From: Kryptolebias marmoratus | Taxonomy: Eukaryota; Chordata; Actinopteri; Cyprinodontiformes; Rivulidae | Assembly: GCF_001649575.2 (NCBI RefSeq) | Contig: NC_051433.1 | Span: 20,775,947-20,839,946, forward strand | Length of the DNA: 64,000 nucleotides | Direction: 5' to 3' | In this document: positions 47,691 to 59,620 of the stretch, one piece after another | Position numbering within the stretch: the first letter of the stretch is position 1 | Layout of the letters: the number at the start of each line of letters is the position of its first letter | Made by a program: the position numbers and the translations under genes | Notes under the pieces: generated by a model | What the model saw: only the letters and a program-made list of their open reading frames with translations | Database searches by the model: none | What the model was told of the DNA's origin: nothing

Positions 47691-50600
47691 TGCATTCTGA
47701 TCTTGGTGTTTCCCCTCCTAGACAGCTGAGGCTCCTTGGTCTGCGTCTCAAAGCCCTGTTTAGTAATCAGCTGACTGCTCAAAAGAACATCTGCACGTGA
47801 CGTTCTCAGTCTGATACACAACCCCAGACTGCTCGGAAGACAACAAACAGAAGTCAGTCCATTAGATGTTTTACATTTAAATACTAACAGCAACCTTTTG
47901 GGAACCACATACAGCTGAGACCTTTGCTGATGTATGTAGGTATGTTAGAAGAGCAGAGGAAAAGATGACAAGTTCATTTAAAAATCTAAATGACAGTAGA
48001 AGGGCAGTGGGTTGTATTCCCTGATGGATACTTCCTGTTTGGACCTTATGACCTGAAGCCTTACCCTCTGCACTCTTGGTCATGCCTTAAAACAAATGCT
48101 GCCCCCCCCCCCTTTTTTTTTCAGACGTGATGAACTAAGAACATGAGGTGAAATTGACTTTTTATTTTGCAATGTCACTCTCTCCCTCCTTTACTGTCTT
48201 CCTTACAGGATTTTAATTATCACAGCTGAAGAGAACAATTCAATGGAATCACTGAGTAAAAAAAATAGTTGAAGGAATCCATTCCACACAGGTATAAAAA
48301 ACTTTAGATCTAGAAATTTTTTTAGATAAAACTGAAAGTAAAGATATCTTAGAAATATGACTGGAATGTCACAAAAGTGGTTTATTTTTATATGTTTTTA
48401 ATGTTTTACTGACATTTAGACTTTTAGTGTAATCAGCAAATAGGTGTTAATATAAATTAAAGATTAATTTGATGATTCTTAATTCTAAATGTCTTTTCTT
48501 TTGTTCCTAGCGCAGGTGTTTTTTTGCACCCACAGAGCTTTTGGTTTATCTGTTCGTGGTAGTTCCTGTTCCAGTTGTTTTGATTTTTCTGTTTCATTTG
48601 GTTGCACAGGTAATAAAAAAAGGATATTTTCATAAATCCATTTAATTTACCTCAGCAGGATTGTGTGAAAGTGGTTTGATCACAACCGATGGACAATGAT
48701 TAAAAACGATACAACCATCATCAGATTTGAGGTCACATATGCAGCAGTTCATTCCTGTTTTAGATTAACTCCAAAAAAATGAGCTGATCTGCAAAAAAAC
48801 AAAAAACAAAACAAATTTTAAAAAAACATGAAGGTAGAAGATAAAACTGTTTCCAATATTTTAGATCAATTTATTGTTTACCACACTAAATAGGTCATAT
48901 AAATTTAAATACAGATGATACATCAAAATGTAAACATTTTTTTGTCTGATACAGTATATGGTTTACTCTCAAAGACCCCTAAAGTGCACATCCAAACTCA
49001 TTGACTCCTATTGTGTCTGAGCTCAGAAATTTCTTGTCAAAACTGACAGTGGTGGGTCTTTTTACTTGTCATATCCACCTGACTATCAGTAGTTCAAATT
49101 TGTCCTCTGTGGAGGACATTTGTGAACCTGAATATCTCCCACCCACTGTATACGGCAGAATTAACTCCATTTGCCGTCTACAGAGCACATTTTGGGCTTT
49201 TCAATGATTCCAAATGTGAAGGGGTGGGGCTCATCACCTTACGGAGATTTGGGGGGGATTGTGATTGGACATATGCTGCATTAAACACTGTAGATGCAGA
49301 AAAATAAAGGTGTGAAAACCAGACGCTCCTGCCAGCTGGTGATTCGGAATTTTTCCGTTACACCTTAAACGTTTTTGCACAGCGACTGTTTGTTTCAGGT
49401 TTACTTTCTACTCTGTATGTCTGCCTGTCTTGTGAAGAATGCTGGCAGGGAGTGAGAGACACAAATGTGATTACCGTGGTGAGCCCACTGGCAACAGCTT
49501 CAAAGTATTTTGTATCACATTTATTTGTTTTCTCTTGGTTTTCCAAACACTTCATTAGCAGTTTTTACATTTAAACCTGCATTTTGCCATCTGAGATTAT
49601 TACAAACGTCAATCCCAAAGTACTATTGGACTGCACAGAGGAAAGCTGATGTAGATTTTGTTTGTACTTGTGTTTAATATCCAGTTTGCTGCTTTAACGT
49701 CTGTATTTTACATCTCGCTTTTGTTTATGTGTCTCTGGACTTCAGACAGAAACAAGTTTAGTGTCTAAATCTGGTACAAGGCCTCTTTCTCTTATGAGAA
49801 TTATGTTTTCCTTTTCTTGCCCATAGTCCATATTCAGTAAACTAAACTAATCTTGTGAAAATAGCTGATCTGAGATGGTCTAGCTGAGATTTGGACAGCC
49901 AAGAATGAGGTCAAATAAAACCTTCTGGTTACAATTAGCCAAACTAAAACAAGATTTGGAGGTACTGGGGTTAATGCCTGCCTGCAGAGAGAGATGTCTG
50001 CATTGGTTGTATAGAGCATTGGAAAGTTGATGAATACTCTGTCTGTTTGATGGTATGTTCTCACATGTTTACAGTTCTCTGAAAAACACTGATAAACGCT
50101 AGAATAAAAACACTGTCAGACAGGGACTTTTACACGAGCGTAGCCACATTCTGACCCTGTCTCAGTGTGGCAGCCTTGAAATACCTGTCGTGCCATCACT
50201 CACGTGGAAACAAGGCCACGATTGTGTTCAGGTGCTCCTTTGTTTGCTTGACCCGACGGGGCGGGTCGCCGTGACGCGAGACCAGAGCTCGCCACGGGGG
50301 GAAGAGAGGCAAATTCCTCACCACGTCAGGCGTGACTCCGATGCGCACCGTTGCTCCGTTTGAATTTAAAAACAGATACTTGCCTTCAAGTGCCAGATAA
50401 TGATCCCTATCTTGGATTTGAAGGTTTGAAAATCACTCTGTAGTTAAGGGGAAAGGAATACGCTACAGTGCTTTTAATTAAGCTTTTTATGTTTTTGTTT
50501 GGAAATCATGACTGATATTCTTCTTTTCCTCCCCTCAAGCATTTTTAAAACATTTCTTTGTATAACCTTGAACCCCTTTTGAACAAACATATAGAACATG

Positions 50601-52028
50601 TTGTGGAGTCTGAATGAGGTCCAAAGGATACTACTCCTTAAGGGTGTCCTTTCCAGTAAAAACAAAACCAAAAAAAAGGGTACAAACAATAGCATTTAAA
50701 CAACAAAGGCTGTGGAAATAAGTGATTAGCTTGAAGGGCAAATAAAAATCTTTGCTGGGGTTCAGAGGGAATGTAAGCCGGTGTGATTTCAACCAGCGCA
50801 GGCAGCAGGATTGTCTGAGTGTGCATTAAAATCCACTGAAGGAAGCATTTAGACATCTCTCAGAGCTCAGAACTGAATTAAACACGAACAGGCAGCAATG
50901 GCTACATCTAGTAAAAATTGGGCAAATGCATCCTTTTATTTACGGGGCTTGTTAATCTGGTACCTGCTGTGAGCTTGATATTAGGTTTAGAGCAGATTTA
51001 TATGGCGCGAATATACTATGATCCATGAATCACTGGCAGTTTCACCGTAGGAGAATTCCAGCCCTCAGCAGTCATGGGATGCTTTTCAAACTGCTTGATT
51101 AAAGGAAATTTATTCAGTCGTCTAGCTTTGGTGCCAAGAATTTTTGATCAAGTTACTTAGAAACCAAAATGTGGACGCGATTAAACCTATAGCTTCACGA
51201 TTGGCGTGTGTGAGTGAATACAGCAACACACGAGATGAGCAAACAAGCAGAGAGCAAAAAAAAAACAAAAAAACAACCTCCGCTGAATAATAGGATAGAA
51301 GGCATGAAGAGAGACAGATGAACAAATGAGTCAGCTGACCGCCGACATGACCCGGCTTTCACTCCGAGGCATCTGACCCGCCTGCAGCAGTGTGCTGTAC
51401 TCCAAGCCAAGGAAGCAATAGAGCCCAGCTTTGTAAGAGAATCCAATGCTGATTAGAGCCTGAGAATGTTGTTGTCATGGGTTTACTGTCTGCAGCACAG
51501 TGTGTTGCAGATGATGGATGGGAAGCTAAGTACAGTGTGTCCTCTTTGATCTGCTTGAAGAAAATAATGTAACCGCAAAGCCTTGTGAAATAAACTAGGC
51601 TTTACCCATCTGATGGGAAAGTGGGATGGTGTAAAAAATCAATAGGATAGCATTTGCTTGATCAAAGTTTGGGTTTTACACCACTATACATTTGGACTGG
51701 GTTTCTTTACCAGGTTGTCCTTAGCATGTTCCTTATGAAGCATTCCTGTTAACAGACCACAGATAGGTAATAATGGACTTCGATGTAAATGACGTTTGAT
51801 GCAATAAACCTCCTGGGTAGCTCGTCTACAATTTAGGAGGATTTTTACTTCATAGTTAAACAAAGGACTCAGAGTCTGACAGCTGTGGGAGATTACGTTG
51901 AGATTTGTGGAAATGTTTGATAACACAGAGATTGTGAATCACATGCTAGCAGAGCTTACTGCTAAGCACATTAGCATAGACACTCATCCTCTCCACCATG
52001 TAAAAATAAAGCATTGGGCGAAAAGATA

Positions 52029-52400
52029 GGTACAGCCCGGACAGGCTGTGGGTCTGTCACGGGGACACATGGACACAAACCATTCACACTCTCACTCACA
52101 TCTGGTGACAGTTTGGGTGTCCAATCCTGGTCCTGGAGGGCCGCTGTCCTGCATGTTTTAGATGCTTCTGTGCTTTGACACACCTGATTTAAATGACTGA
52201 GTGATTAACAGGCTTCTGCAGAACATGAAGACCTGCTGAAGAGCAGGGAAACATCTAAAACATGCAGGATAGTGGCCCTCCAGGACCAGGATAGGACACC
52301 ATAGAGTAACCAAACGTGCATGCTGTTTTTTTTTGTTTGTTTTTTTTTTTTAATTTTGGTCTGTGAAACCAGAGTACCTGGGGCAAACCCACACATGCTG
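52029..52400. repeat. Old interspersed repeat split by a hAT MITE
   Basis: The left part (CAGCCCGGACAGGCTGTGG, TCTGTCACGGGGACACATGG, CATTCACACTCTCACTCACA) and the right part after the MITE (AGAGTAACCAAACGTGCATG, then GTGAAACCAGAGTACCTGGG, GCAAACCCACACATGC) are adjoining blocks of one very common teleost repeat consensus, as I remember it. The 52109-52304 element therefore inserted into a pre-existing copy. Confidence 0.68.
52109..52304. mobile_element. hAT-type MITE, second copy
   Basis: GGGTGTCCAATCCTGGTCCT at the left and AGGACCAGGATAGGACACC at the right are inverted repeats. Between them GCATGTTTTAGATG and CATCTAAAACATGC are also complementary. It is the same family as 9746-9937. The outermost bases and the target duplication are eroded. 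Confidence 0.8.
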
Positions 52401-52677
52401 AGAAAATACAATCAAAGCAAGGATCGTTAACATGGACTAGTTAGGCTCTTTGTGTACCTTTCGTCTGGCATCAGATGTGACACAAGCAGATACTTTGTGA
52501 CTTCAGATCTTAGGCTTGTGGATGCAAAAATATATCAGGCTGATTGCAAAAGAACATTTTCTATCTGTAGATGAAAAGGTCATTATGACCAGTTGCAAAT
52601 AAGGACATTTCATTTTGATCGCCATATCATAAATTTGTTATATTTGGACTTCTGAACAAGGGAACTGAGCAAGTGCT

Positions 52678-52969
52678 AAAATGGTAAATGGCTTGTACTT
52701 TATCTAGTCCAAGTACCCCAAAGCACTTGACCCATTCATCCTCATATTCATACACTGATGATGGTAAGCTACATTGCCCTGGGGCGGGCTGACAGAAGTT
52801 AGGTTGCCATTACACCGGCGCCACCGAGCCCTCTGACCACCACCAGCAGGCAAGGCGGGTGAAGTGTCTTGCCTGAGGACACCACGGCTGAGACTGATGG
52901 AGCAAGGGCTCGAACCAGCAACCCTCCAGTTACAGGATGAACCCTTACCTCTTGAGCCACTGCCACCCC
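52678..52969 (-). mobile_element. tRNA-derived SINE, V-SINE-like
   Basis: Read on the minus strand, it begins GGGGTGGCAGTGGCTCAAG, with an A-box-like TGGCTCAAGAGG and a B-box GGTTCGAGCCC. A central block follows (GTGTCCTCAGGCAAGACACT, then TCACCCGCC), and the tail ends ..AAGCCATTTACCAT. This order (tRNA head, conserved core, LINE-like tail) fits the V-SINE superfamily. The open frames crossing it are not genes. Part of the tail (the TATATAAGTGC block) is deleted compared with the second copy. Confidence 0.8.
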
Positions 52970-54432
52970 ATGAACCATGAAACTGAGGTTCGTGCACACA
53001 TTAGTACTTCCTGGAAGCTGATTGGCTCGAGGATCCAAATATGCCTGAATCACCAGCCCCCATGCAAATATTTACTCTAATTTTTATTTCACTTCTGCCG
53101 CAACTTCTCCAGACCTTTTGTACTCTGTTGACTTTGCCGACCTGCTGTAGCATATAATAAAACAGCCACACAAGGCAGTTCTCTTGTTTAAGTTCCTGAG
53201 TCCACCACTGGTTCAAAAATTCCATCGCAAGCTAATAATGGTCTGAGTAACACCAGGAAATGGGATTTGGTCATTGTCTTTTGGCAGGTTGTTGTTCTGG
53301 TTAGGCTCTATTCGATTGAGAATAATAAAAAAATATATAATTACTAATAAACCACTAATATGTGGTGATCTTTTTTTGCTTGGATGCATTGTAGCTTGCT
53401 GTAGAAAAGGAAAAAGACATACAAGAGCAGTAGTGAACCAGTAATATTTGTTACTGGATTCAAATTCTTAAAAAAAGCCTAGTTCTGCAAAGCTGAAGTG
53501 ATGAGTCTTTCTTTGACATCTTTTAAAGCACACATAGTTCTCTGGTTCATATTGAAAATTAGCTTTAAATGTATGTGCTGCCAAGATGATTCTGGGTTTA
53601 GCTCCTTAAACCAAAATGTTCTCATCCAAGCTTTTAATCAGTTAGAGTTGTTTCTGTGGTCTCTTAGTGGAACAATAGTTTGGCAAAAGTTTCAAAGCCA
53701 GACTGAACAAGTCTGGGACAGAGAGCTGCTGTGTACTGATGGAGGTGCGGGACAGAGGGACATGGGAGAGCCTGGTTCTTACTATGTGCACAGGTTTTGT
53801 GTGTCAGAGTTGGATAAGGTTACACGTGTGGAGGGGAGAGAGCTACGGCCTGGTGGAGCATTCAGCTGCAGGGAAACTGCAGTCAGGAAGTGAATAATAA
53901 TTCAAAACAGAAGTTCACGAAGGGAAGGCCTTCAGATGTGTTGACTCTAATCTTTATCCACACATTTATGGCGTCCCTGTGGAAAACATACGTGCGTATA
54001 AAAGTATCAAAAGGATGTGCATGAGATTTGAGGTAGAAATTTACATTTTAAATAAACAGAAATATAACATGTGGTTGGATATTACTGTATTCTACTGTAT
54101 CTGAAGGCCTGACAGGACAGTTTTTGACTTCTATAATGAAAGAAACTCTCAGCTGCTGCAGGTGAGAGGCTTTAAAAAGCTGAAAGCTCCCCCGTTCACG
54201 ATTTGTGTCTCTTCTGAGAAATGAAGATCGACTGTGGAGCGTCTCATCTAAAATGACTAAAACAACCGAGTCCAAGAGAAAGAACAGTGAGACTCTTCTG
54301 CCTTTCTGAAGACTAATGTCCTTGTTAACAACTCCTCAGAGGAGCTCCGAAGCTACTCTGACATGGCTGTGCTTGAATTTTTTACGTTTCGGTGTTGTCA
54401 ACAGCGTTAAAAGTCAATTTCTCCAACCAGAA

Positions 54433-54451
54433 ACACACACACACACACACA
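54433..54451. repeat. (AC)n microsatellite
   Basis: About nine AC units, followed 20 bp later by a C10 tract near 54471. Confidence 0.9.
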
Positions 54452-54800
54452 TGCGCATCGGGAAACAGAACCCCCCCCCCTCACACACATCCACAGAACC
54501 TCCTTGTCATGCTTTTTGTATTAGTGTGGAAACAAAGTGGTTCAGTTCAGTGAGCAGTCGGTGAAGCGTGAGTTGCTCTGTGGGTTGGGAGGACTCAGCA
54601 GTTCTGAGCGGGATCGTCTGCTCAGTCAAGCTGTGCTGTGCTGCGTTCACTGTCCTCAGCAGGAAGCTGCCTCGCTCCAAGGCTGAGGCCCTGCCACGGG
54701 CACCTGAACTGCAGGCCTTCAATGGATTCTCGCTGTGATTTGAAGAGGCACTGCTGCTGCACTGAAACACACATGAACAGCCAGTGTGAACAACAGTGAG

Positions 54801-54823
54801 TGTGTGTGTGTGTGTGTGTGTGT
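54801..54823. repeat. (TG)n microsatellite
   Basis: About 11 TG units following GTGAG. Confidence 0.95.
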
Positions 54824-54894
54824 TTATGACTTTGTATGTGGGGGGAGGCTTGTTTATTGATACATTAAGGTCAAAAGATTGGGATATTTTCAGA

Positions 54895-55016
54895 CGTTTT
54901 TAAAGAGGAGTTCTATGTAAGGGTTATGAACAATCATCTTACCCATTGTAGATAGCTCTTCGAATGTTCTCAGTTTGGAGAAACGAGGTTTAATTCTAAC
55001 AAACTCTATTTTTCCA
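54895..55016. mobile_element. Fold-back element, left-arm fragment
   Basis: TTTTTAAAGAGGAGTTCTAT, GGGTTATGAACAATCATCTT, GTAGATAGCTCTTCGAATG and CAGTTTGGAGAAACGAGGTT match the left arm of the family in order. The right arm is missing. Confidence 0.62.
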
Positions 55017-56186
55017 ACATGTTTCATGTTTTGAATTGTCAACAAGAAGGTGTGGAAGATGCTTTAATGATACTTTAATGTCACTGTAGGCATTTTTTGA
55101 AGGACTTTTATTCTTCGAGAACAAACATACGGATGCATTTTAAGTCAGCCTAAATGCCACAGAGGGCAAACCCTCTTCCTTTTTACTTCTGTTCAATAGT
55201 CGACCCTTGCTGTGCATACTGATGCGTGCTGATTTGCCTGCCTCCGTGAGTTTATACAATATCTAGCACACTACACAAGCCAATAGACAGCCAGCTCTGC
55301 TTTGCAAAAGTTCTGTAGTGAAGAATATCAGCACAGATTTTAGATTCTTCAGTAGTGGAAGCTAAAGAGAATTTTCGTCCATGTAAATGAACTTTGCTGA
55401 CGGCAGCAGAAGATTTGTGCATCTCTGAGGGATGTCAGGTGCAGACCAGTGAAGACGCCCTGTTTGGGGAACAAAAGACAAGTTAGTCATCTGAAGAAGT
55501 TGTTTTGAATCTTGCAGGGAGAATAACAAGGAGAGAGAGAGCCTGTTCCCCCTCCGGGAAGACTTTATGCTGTTGAGTTCAAATTATTTTAGTTGTGCTT
55601 AAAATGTTTTGACATGACCCTGAGTTACCTGTGCTCAGCTTGGGATTAAGAAACGTGCTTTCTCGAGGGTACATTGCTGGGCATTTGTTAATAACGTTCA
55701 TGTGTAAGATGACGAATTGTAAAAAAAAAAAAAAAAACAGTTTTTTGAAGTTACAGTGACTATAAGGCAATAAGGGCATGCAAGTTCCTTTTAAAACATT
55801 AAATTACTTAACTTACAATGTTAGCAGTTCACCCATATTCACCCAACAAACTTCCTATGTGTTAGTGTGAAGTAACGGAGGCCTTTGATTGAGAGGTGAA
55901 ATGTCTTGAAGAAGCAGAAAGATAACTTCACTAAAGCTTATAAAACCACTCCAGCTCACCTCAAAGCTTTTGGTGCTGGCAGTGATTCACATTTATAAGA
56001 AACATATTTACACAACTGTGCATTTAGTCATATTTCTGTATAAATAATGACCTTTATTATTTTTCTACCTGTACATATTTAAACAACTCATCAAAAGCTC
56101 CAGCCACATTGTTATTTTTTTGTTAATTTTAAAATAGAATCAGTAATATCATGAAAAATAAATGTGACCTTTCAGCTCCTTCGCTT

Positions 56187-57104
56187 TTAAAAGTAAAGTT
56201 TGGGCATTTTAAAGTGGAGTTCTGTGGAAAGTTAATGATCAGCTCTTTGAATGACCATAGTTTGAGAAATAGAGTTTAACCAAGCCATTAACTTGTCACT
56301 TCCAAAAAATATTTTTTGCTATCCCAAATCAACAATATTTTATGGAGGATTTTGCAAATAAGATTTTCAAAATGTTTACTTTGCCATCAGTTTAGCATTG
56401 CATGGCTTTTTGAGTGAAAAATGTTAATATTACAGTCTATAATACCCAAAGCTGCACTGAAGTGCTACAGCTAGCTGCTGTTGCTGTTAGCACTTACAAA
56501 TGACCACAAAATTCAATATAAATAACTGTGTAAATCAAAACTGACTGCACTAAAAGAGTCTAAAGAGATAGCATTTGCATTATTAGGTATGAAAACCTTG
56601 TGTTTGGAGCTGTTCTAGGACAGCAGCAATCCTCTTTGGAGGACTAAATGGTAAATGGCTTGCACTTATATAGCACTTTATCTAGTCCAAGGACCTCAAA
56701 GTGCTTTACTCTACAATCATTCACCCATTTATCCACTGATGGCAGTAAGCTACATTGTAGCCACAGCTGCCCTGGGGCGGGCTGACAGAAGTGAGGCTGC
56801 CATCACACCGGCGCCACCGAGCCCTCTGACCACCACCAGTAGGCAAGGCGGGTGAAGTGTCTTGCCCAAGGACACAACGGCTGAGACAGCCGGAGCGGGG
56901 GCTCGGACCAGCAACCCTCCGATCACAAGACAAACCCCTACCTCCTGAGCCACTGCCACCCCACTAGCCATTAGCTCATCATTCTGGCCAGAATTCAACT
57001 CGATTTCTTCAAACTCATGTCATTCAAACTTCGATCTGCAACAGGTAGGATATTAACTTCTCGTAACCTTTTCACAGAACTCATAATGTCCAGACTGTTT
57101 CTTT
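56187..57104. mobile_element. Fold-back element interrupted by a V-SINE
   Basis: The left arm at 56187-56300 (AAAGTGGAGTTCTGTGG, CAGCTCTTTGAATGACC, AGTTTGAGAAATAGAGTTTA) and the right arm at 56965-57104 (CCAGAATTCAACTCGATTTC, CAACAGGTAGGATATTAAC, CCTTTTCACAGAACTC) are reverse-complementary relatives. A SINE at 56646-56962 sits between them, next to the right arm, so it landed in an already inserted element. Confidence 0.68.
56646..56962 (-). mobile_element. tRNA-derived SINE, V-SINE-like, fuller copy
   Basis: On the minus strand it starts GGGGTGGCAGTGGCTCAGG, has the B-box-like GGTCCGAGCCCC, the core GTGTCCTTGGGCAAGACACT, and the tail GTGCTATATAAGTGCAAGCC followed by ATTTACCATTT. It is about 85-90% similar by eye to the copy at 52.7-53.0 kb. 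It is nested in a fold-back element. Confidence 0.82.
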
Positions 57105-58410
57105 ATGCAGTTGCAGTTGCTCCCTGGCAAACAACAACAACAACAACTTTGGTTCCTAACTCCAGTTCTCTGTAATGTCAGATTATCATGTCAGATTTGA
57201 GGAAAAAAAACCCCAGAAAACTAGTCTTAGACTCAACAGCACACACCTAGCCAAGAAATAGAAGCCTGCAAAATATCCACCTGACTTTTCTCACCCCGTT
57301 TTATTGAGGCACTATTGAGAGCATCCTGAATAGCTGCATCCCTTCCTGGTAGTGCTCTGAACACACCACTGGATAAGAGCAACATTTCATTCCATTATAA
57401 GTATTTTATAGACACACAGTTGTAAGTAAATTATCCTGCGTGTTGTTACACATATTAATCTCCGTTTACATGCTGTCTGCTCTTCCGTGTGCTGCTGGAA
57501 ACTCAGATTTTGCTTCTCGCCTAAAACCCACGCAGGAGCATCTTGTTTACCATCTCTCTCTGCCTCATGAGACGAATGGTTCAGGACTAGCGGTGCATTT
57601 CGCCTCCCCCCATTTTATGATAGGTCCTTTAACATTTTCATTGAAGTGGCAGCACAGCACATGTGGGCAAAGAGAAGCTTTTTGCCACCGCTGCTGATGT
57701 CAATTTTTGCTACACCGTCATCCTCTTTGTCGAGGAGTCCGCCCATTAGTGAACAAGAGAGGGTGGAGGCGGCGGAGGGTAAACAGAGATGTAACAGATG
57801 TGTGTGACAGGGTTTCGTGTGTGAGAACACTGTCGTTCTGTAATAAAGGAGCCGCTGGGCGAAGCAGTGAGGGTGTGTGTGTGTGCACTTCTGTCTTATA
57901 TAACACACAACGAAAAAGCACAACTAACTAAAAGAGCTTCACACACAGACATGACCCATATACTGACTTTTGCATGTTGATGTCAGGGACATGAGATATG
58001 TAAAAATGACTGATGGGTAAATAAAAAACTGAAAAAAATCCCAAAAACAAGTCCATATTTCCGAAAGTTAGCAAAAACTCCTGAGTAACAGGGTAAATAA
58101 GATCTCACAGGCGGGTTGTTTACCTTTCAGCTAATCATCTCAGTGAAGACTCACACTACATTGACGTTCCTCTGTGACTCAGAAAGAATGAAAATACGAG
58201 AGGTCACATCTGAAGGTGAGACTGTGAGTAACGTCTCTGCTCTACTATGGTTGGTGGTTTTAACAGGAACTCGGAGGAGTTCACCGTCGTCGTGAACTTC
58301 ATTTGAACCTACTAATTCAGGTTGTTTTGGACTTTTAAAGGCTTGTTTGTCTGAATATCAAACAGCCATAAAAACAAACTATATTTCTAGTCTTCTCTAA
58401 GCCACAGGCC
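57105..58410. other. No gene seen
   Basis: Short overlapping frames on both strands at 57615-57931 look like chance. An AAC-type run CAACAACAACAACAAC lies at 57130-57145. Nothing else recognised. Confidence 0.5.
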
Positions 58411-59020
58411 TCATCATCCATCCATCTTCTACCGCTTATCCGTGGTCGGGTCACACGGCAACAGGTCCAGACATCCATCTCCCCAGAGACGCTTTCCAGA
58501 TCCTTCTTGAGGATCTCAAGGCGTTCTCAGGCCAGAGAGGATACATAACCCCTCCAGCAAGTTCTGGGTTTGTCCCGAGGTCTCTTCCCAGTGGGACATG
58601 CCTGGAAAACCTCCAAAGGGAGGCTTTCTTAATCAGATGCCTGAAGCACCTCAACTGATTACTTTCATTGAAAAGGAGCAGCGGCTTTGCTCCAAGCTCC
58701 ACGGAGATGATGGAGCTTCTCATCTTATCTCTTAGGCTTTTCAGCTGCTTGTTTCTGGGATTTTGCTCTTTCAGTCATAATCTAAACCTCATGACCAAAG
58801 CTGAGGGGTTGGAACATAGACGGATCAGTAAATGGACTGTCTTGCCTTTCGGCTCAACTCTTTCTTCACCACGACTGATCGAAGCAATGTCCTAATTACT
58901 GCAAACGAGGTACTGATCCATCGATCCATCAATCCATCTCCCGCTACATCCTGCCATCACTCGTGAACAAGACTCCCAGATACTTGTGCTCCTCCACCTT
59001 AGGCAAAGTATCAGGTACGG
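58411..59020 (-). mobile_element. Degraded LINE (non-LTR retrotransposon) 3' part
   Basis: The minus strand carries KVEEHKYLGVLFTSDGRM just above 58944, a typical end-of-reverse-transcriptase block. After a frame break come GAKPLLLFNESNQLRCFRHL and HVPLGRDLGTNP further down, which are the usual C-terminal blocks of these fish LINEs. The element ends at 58411-58442 in the familiar CCATCCATCTTCTACCGCTT 3' end. Stops and frame changes make it a dead copy. The clade is not certain. Confidence 0.75.
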
Positions 59021-59059
59021 TGGATATTCCGGCACACCCAGTGCGCAGACTCATGACGA

Positions 59060-59620
59060 GGGTGTTAAAAGAAAATTCATTTATTATAAATAAAGAACAA
59101 AAACAAAAGGCTGACGAGGCAACACAAAAATGAAACTTAATGCAAAACAAATAGAATCCAAGACAACTATGGAAGAATGACGGAGGGCATGACCAGGTTT
59201 TAAGCACAGGAGGTAATTGTGGTGATTTGGGTTTTTTCTGTGTTATGGTTTTTGTTTTTATTTAGTTTGTTGATTTGCTTGGTTTCTGTCTTGTCTCTTG
59301 TTTCATGTTTCATTTGCTCCTCCTCAGTCTCTCTTTATCTCCTGGCCACACCTACACCTGTCCCCACTTTGTAATCACGTCACCTGTCTCCATTTACCTA
59401 ATTATCCTCAATCTTTAAAACCCGGTCATTGCCTTCCACACTCCGCTGGTCCATTGTCTAAGGTTTGTCTCTGGTTTGTTTATGGTTGTAGCTCGTTTCT
59501 GGTTGTTGTTTTTTTTTATTTGCTTTCTTGTAATATTTTTATGTCTTATGTCCACTTTGAAGTTGTGTTTTCTCTCAGGATGTTTTACAAAAAGTTGTTC
59601 CTTTATTCCAGTTGCAAAAT
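59060..59620. repeat. Interspersed repeat sequence in inverted arrangement
   Basis: 59177-59215 (GGGCATGACCAGGTTTTAAG, then GAGGTAATTG) resembles the reverse complement of 59395-59450 (GGCAATGACCGGGTTTTAAA, then GAGGATAATTAG). Between them is the CCACACCTACACCTGTCCCC..CACCTGTCTCC block seen in fish dispersed repeats. Together with the LINE to its left this looks like a nested repeat cluster. The class is unknown. Confidence 0.4.

Larger units (their letters stand above)
45761..52028. other. No gene seen: upstream intergenic DNA
   Basis: Contains a CpG-richer non-repetitive zone at 45860-46100, a possible conserved stretch at 46370-46470, the minisatellite at 47.4-47.7 kb, and an isolated CpG cluster at 50250-50350. 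The remainder is AT-rich with no recognised features. Confidence 0.5.
52970..56186. other. No gene seen: upstream intergenic DNA
   Basis: Microsatellites at 54.4 and 54.8 kb and a fold-back fragment are listed separately. The 131-codon plus-strand frame at 53498-53893 shows no recognisable domain, no splice context and no start context of note, and is treated as chance. Confidence 0.5.

Noticed and set aside
47492..47908. 138-codon minus-strand frame rich in lysine and threonine
   Set aside because: It is produced by translation through the degenerate TCTCTTTGTGGTCA-type minisatellite.
52890..52969. Possible tRNA gene from A- and B-box-like words on the minus strand
   Set aside because: The boxes belong to the tRNA-derived head of the SINE; no intact cloverleaf, and the sequence continues into SINE core and tail.
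52704..53053. Minus-strand frames of 84-97 codons, echoed at 56721-56998
   Set aside because: Both sets are translations of the two V-SINE copies; the shared peptides reflect the repeat, not a protein family.
53498..53893. 131-codon plus-strand open frame
   Set aside because: No recognisable motif or conserved block, weak start context, lies among repeats in the upstream region. A homology search would be needed to revive it.
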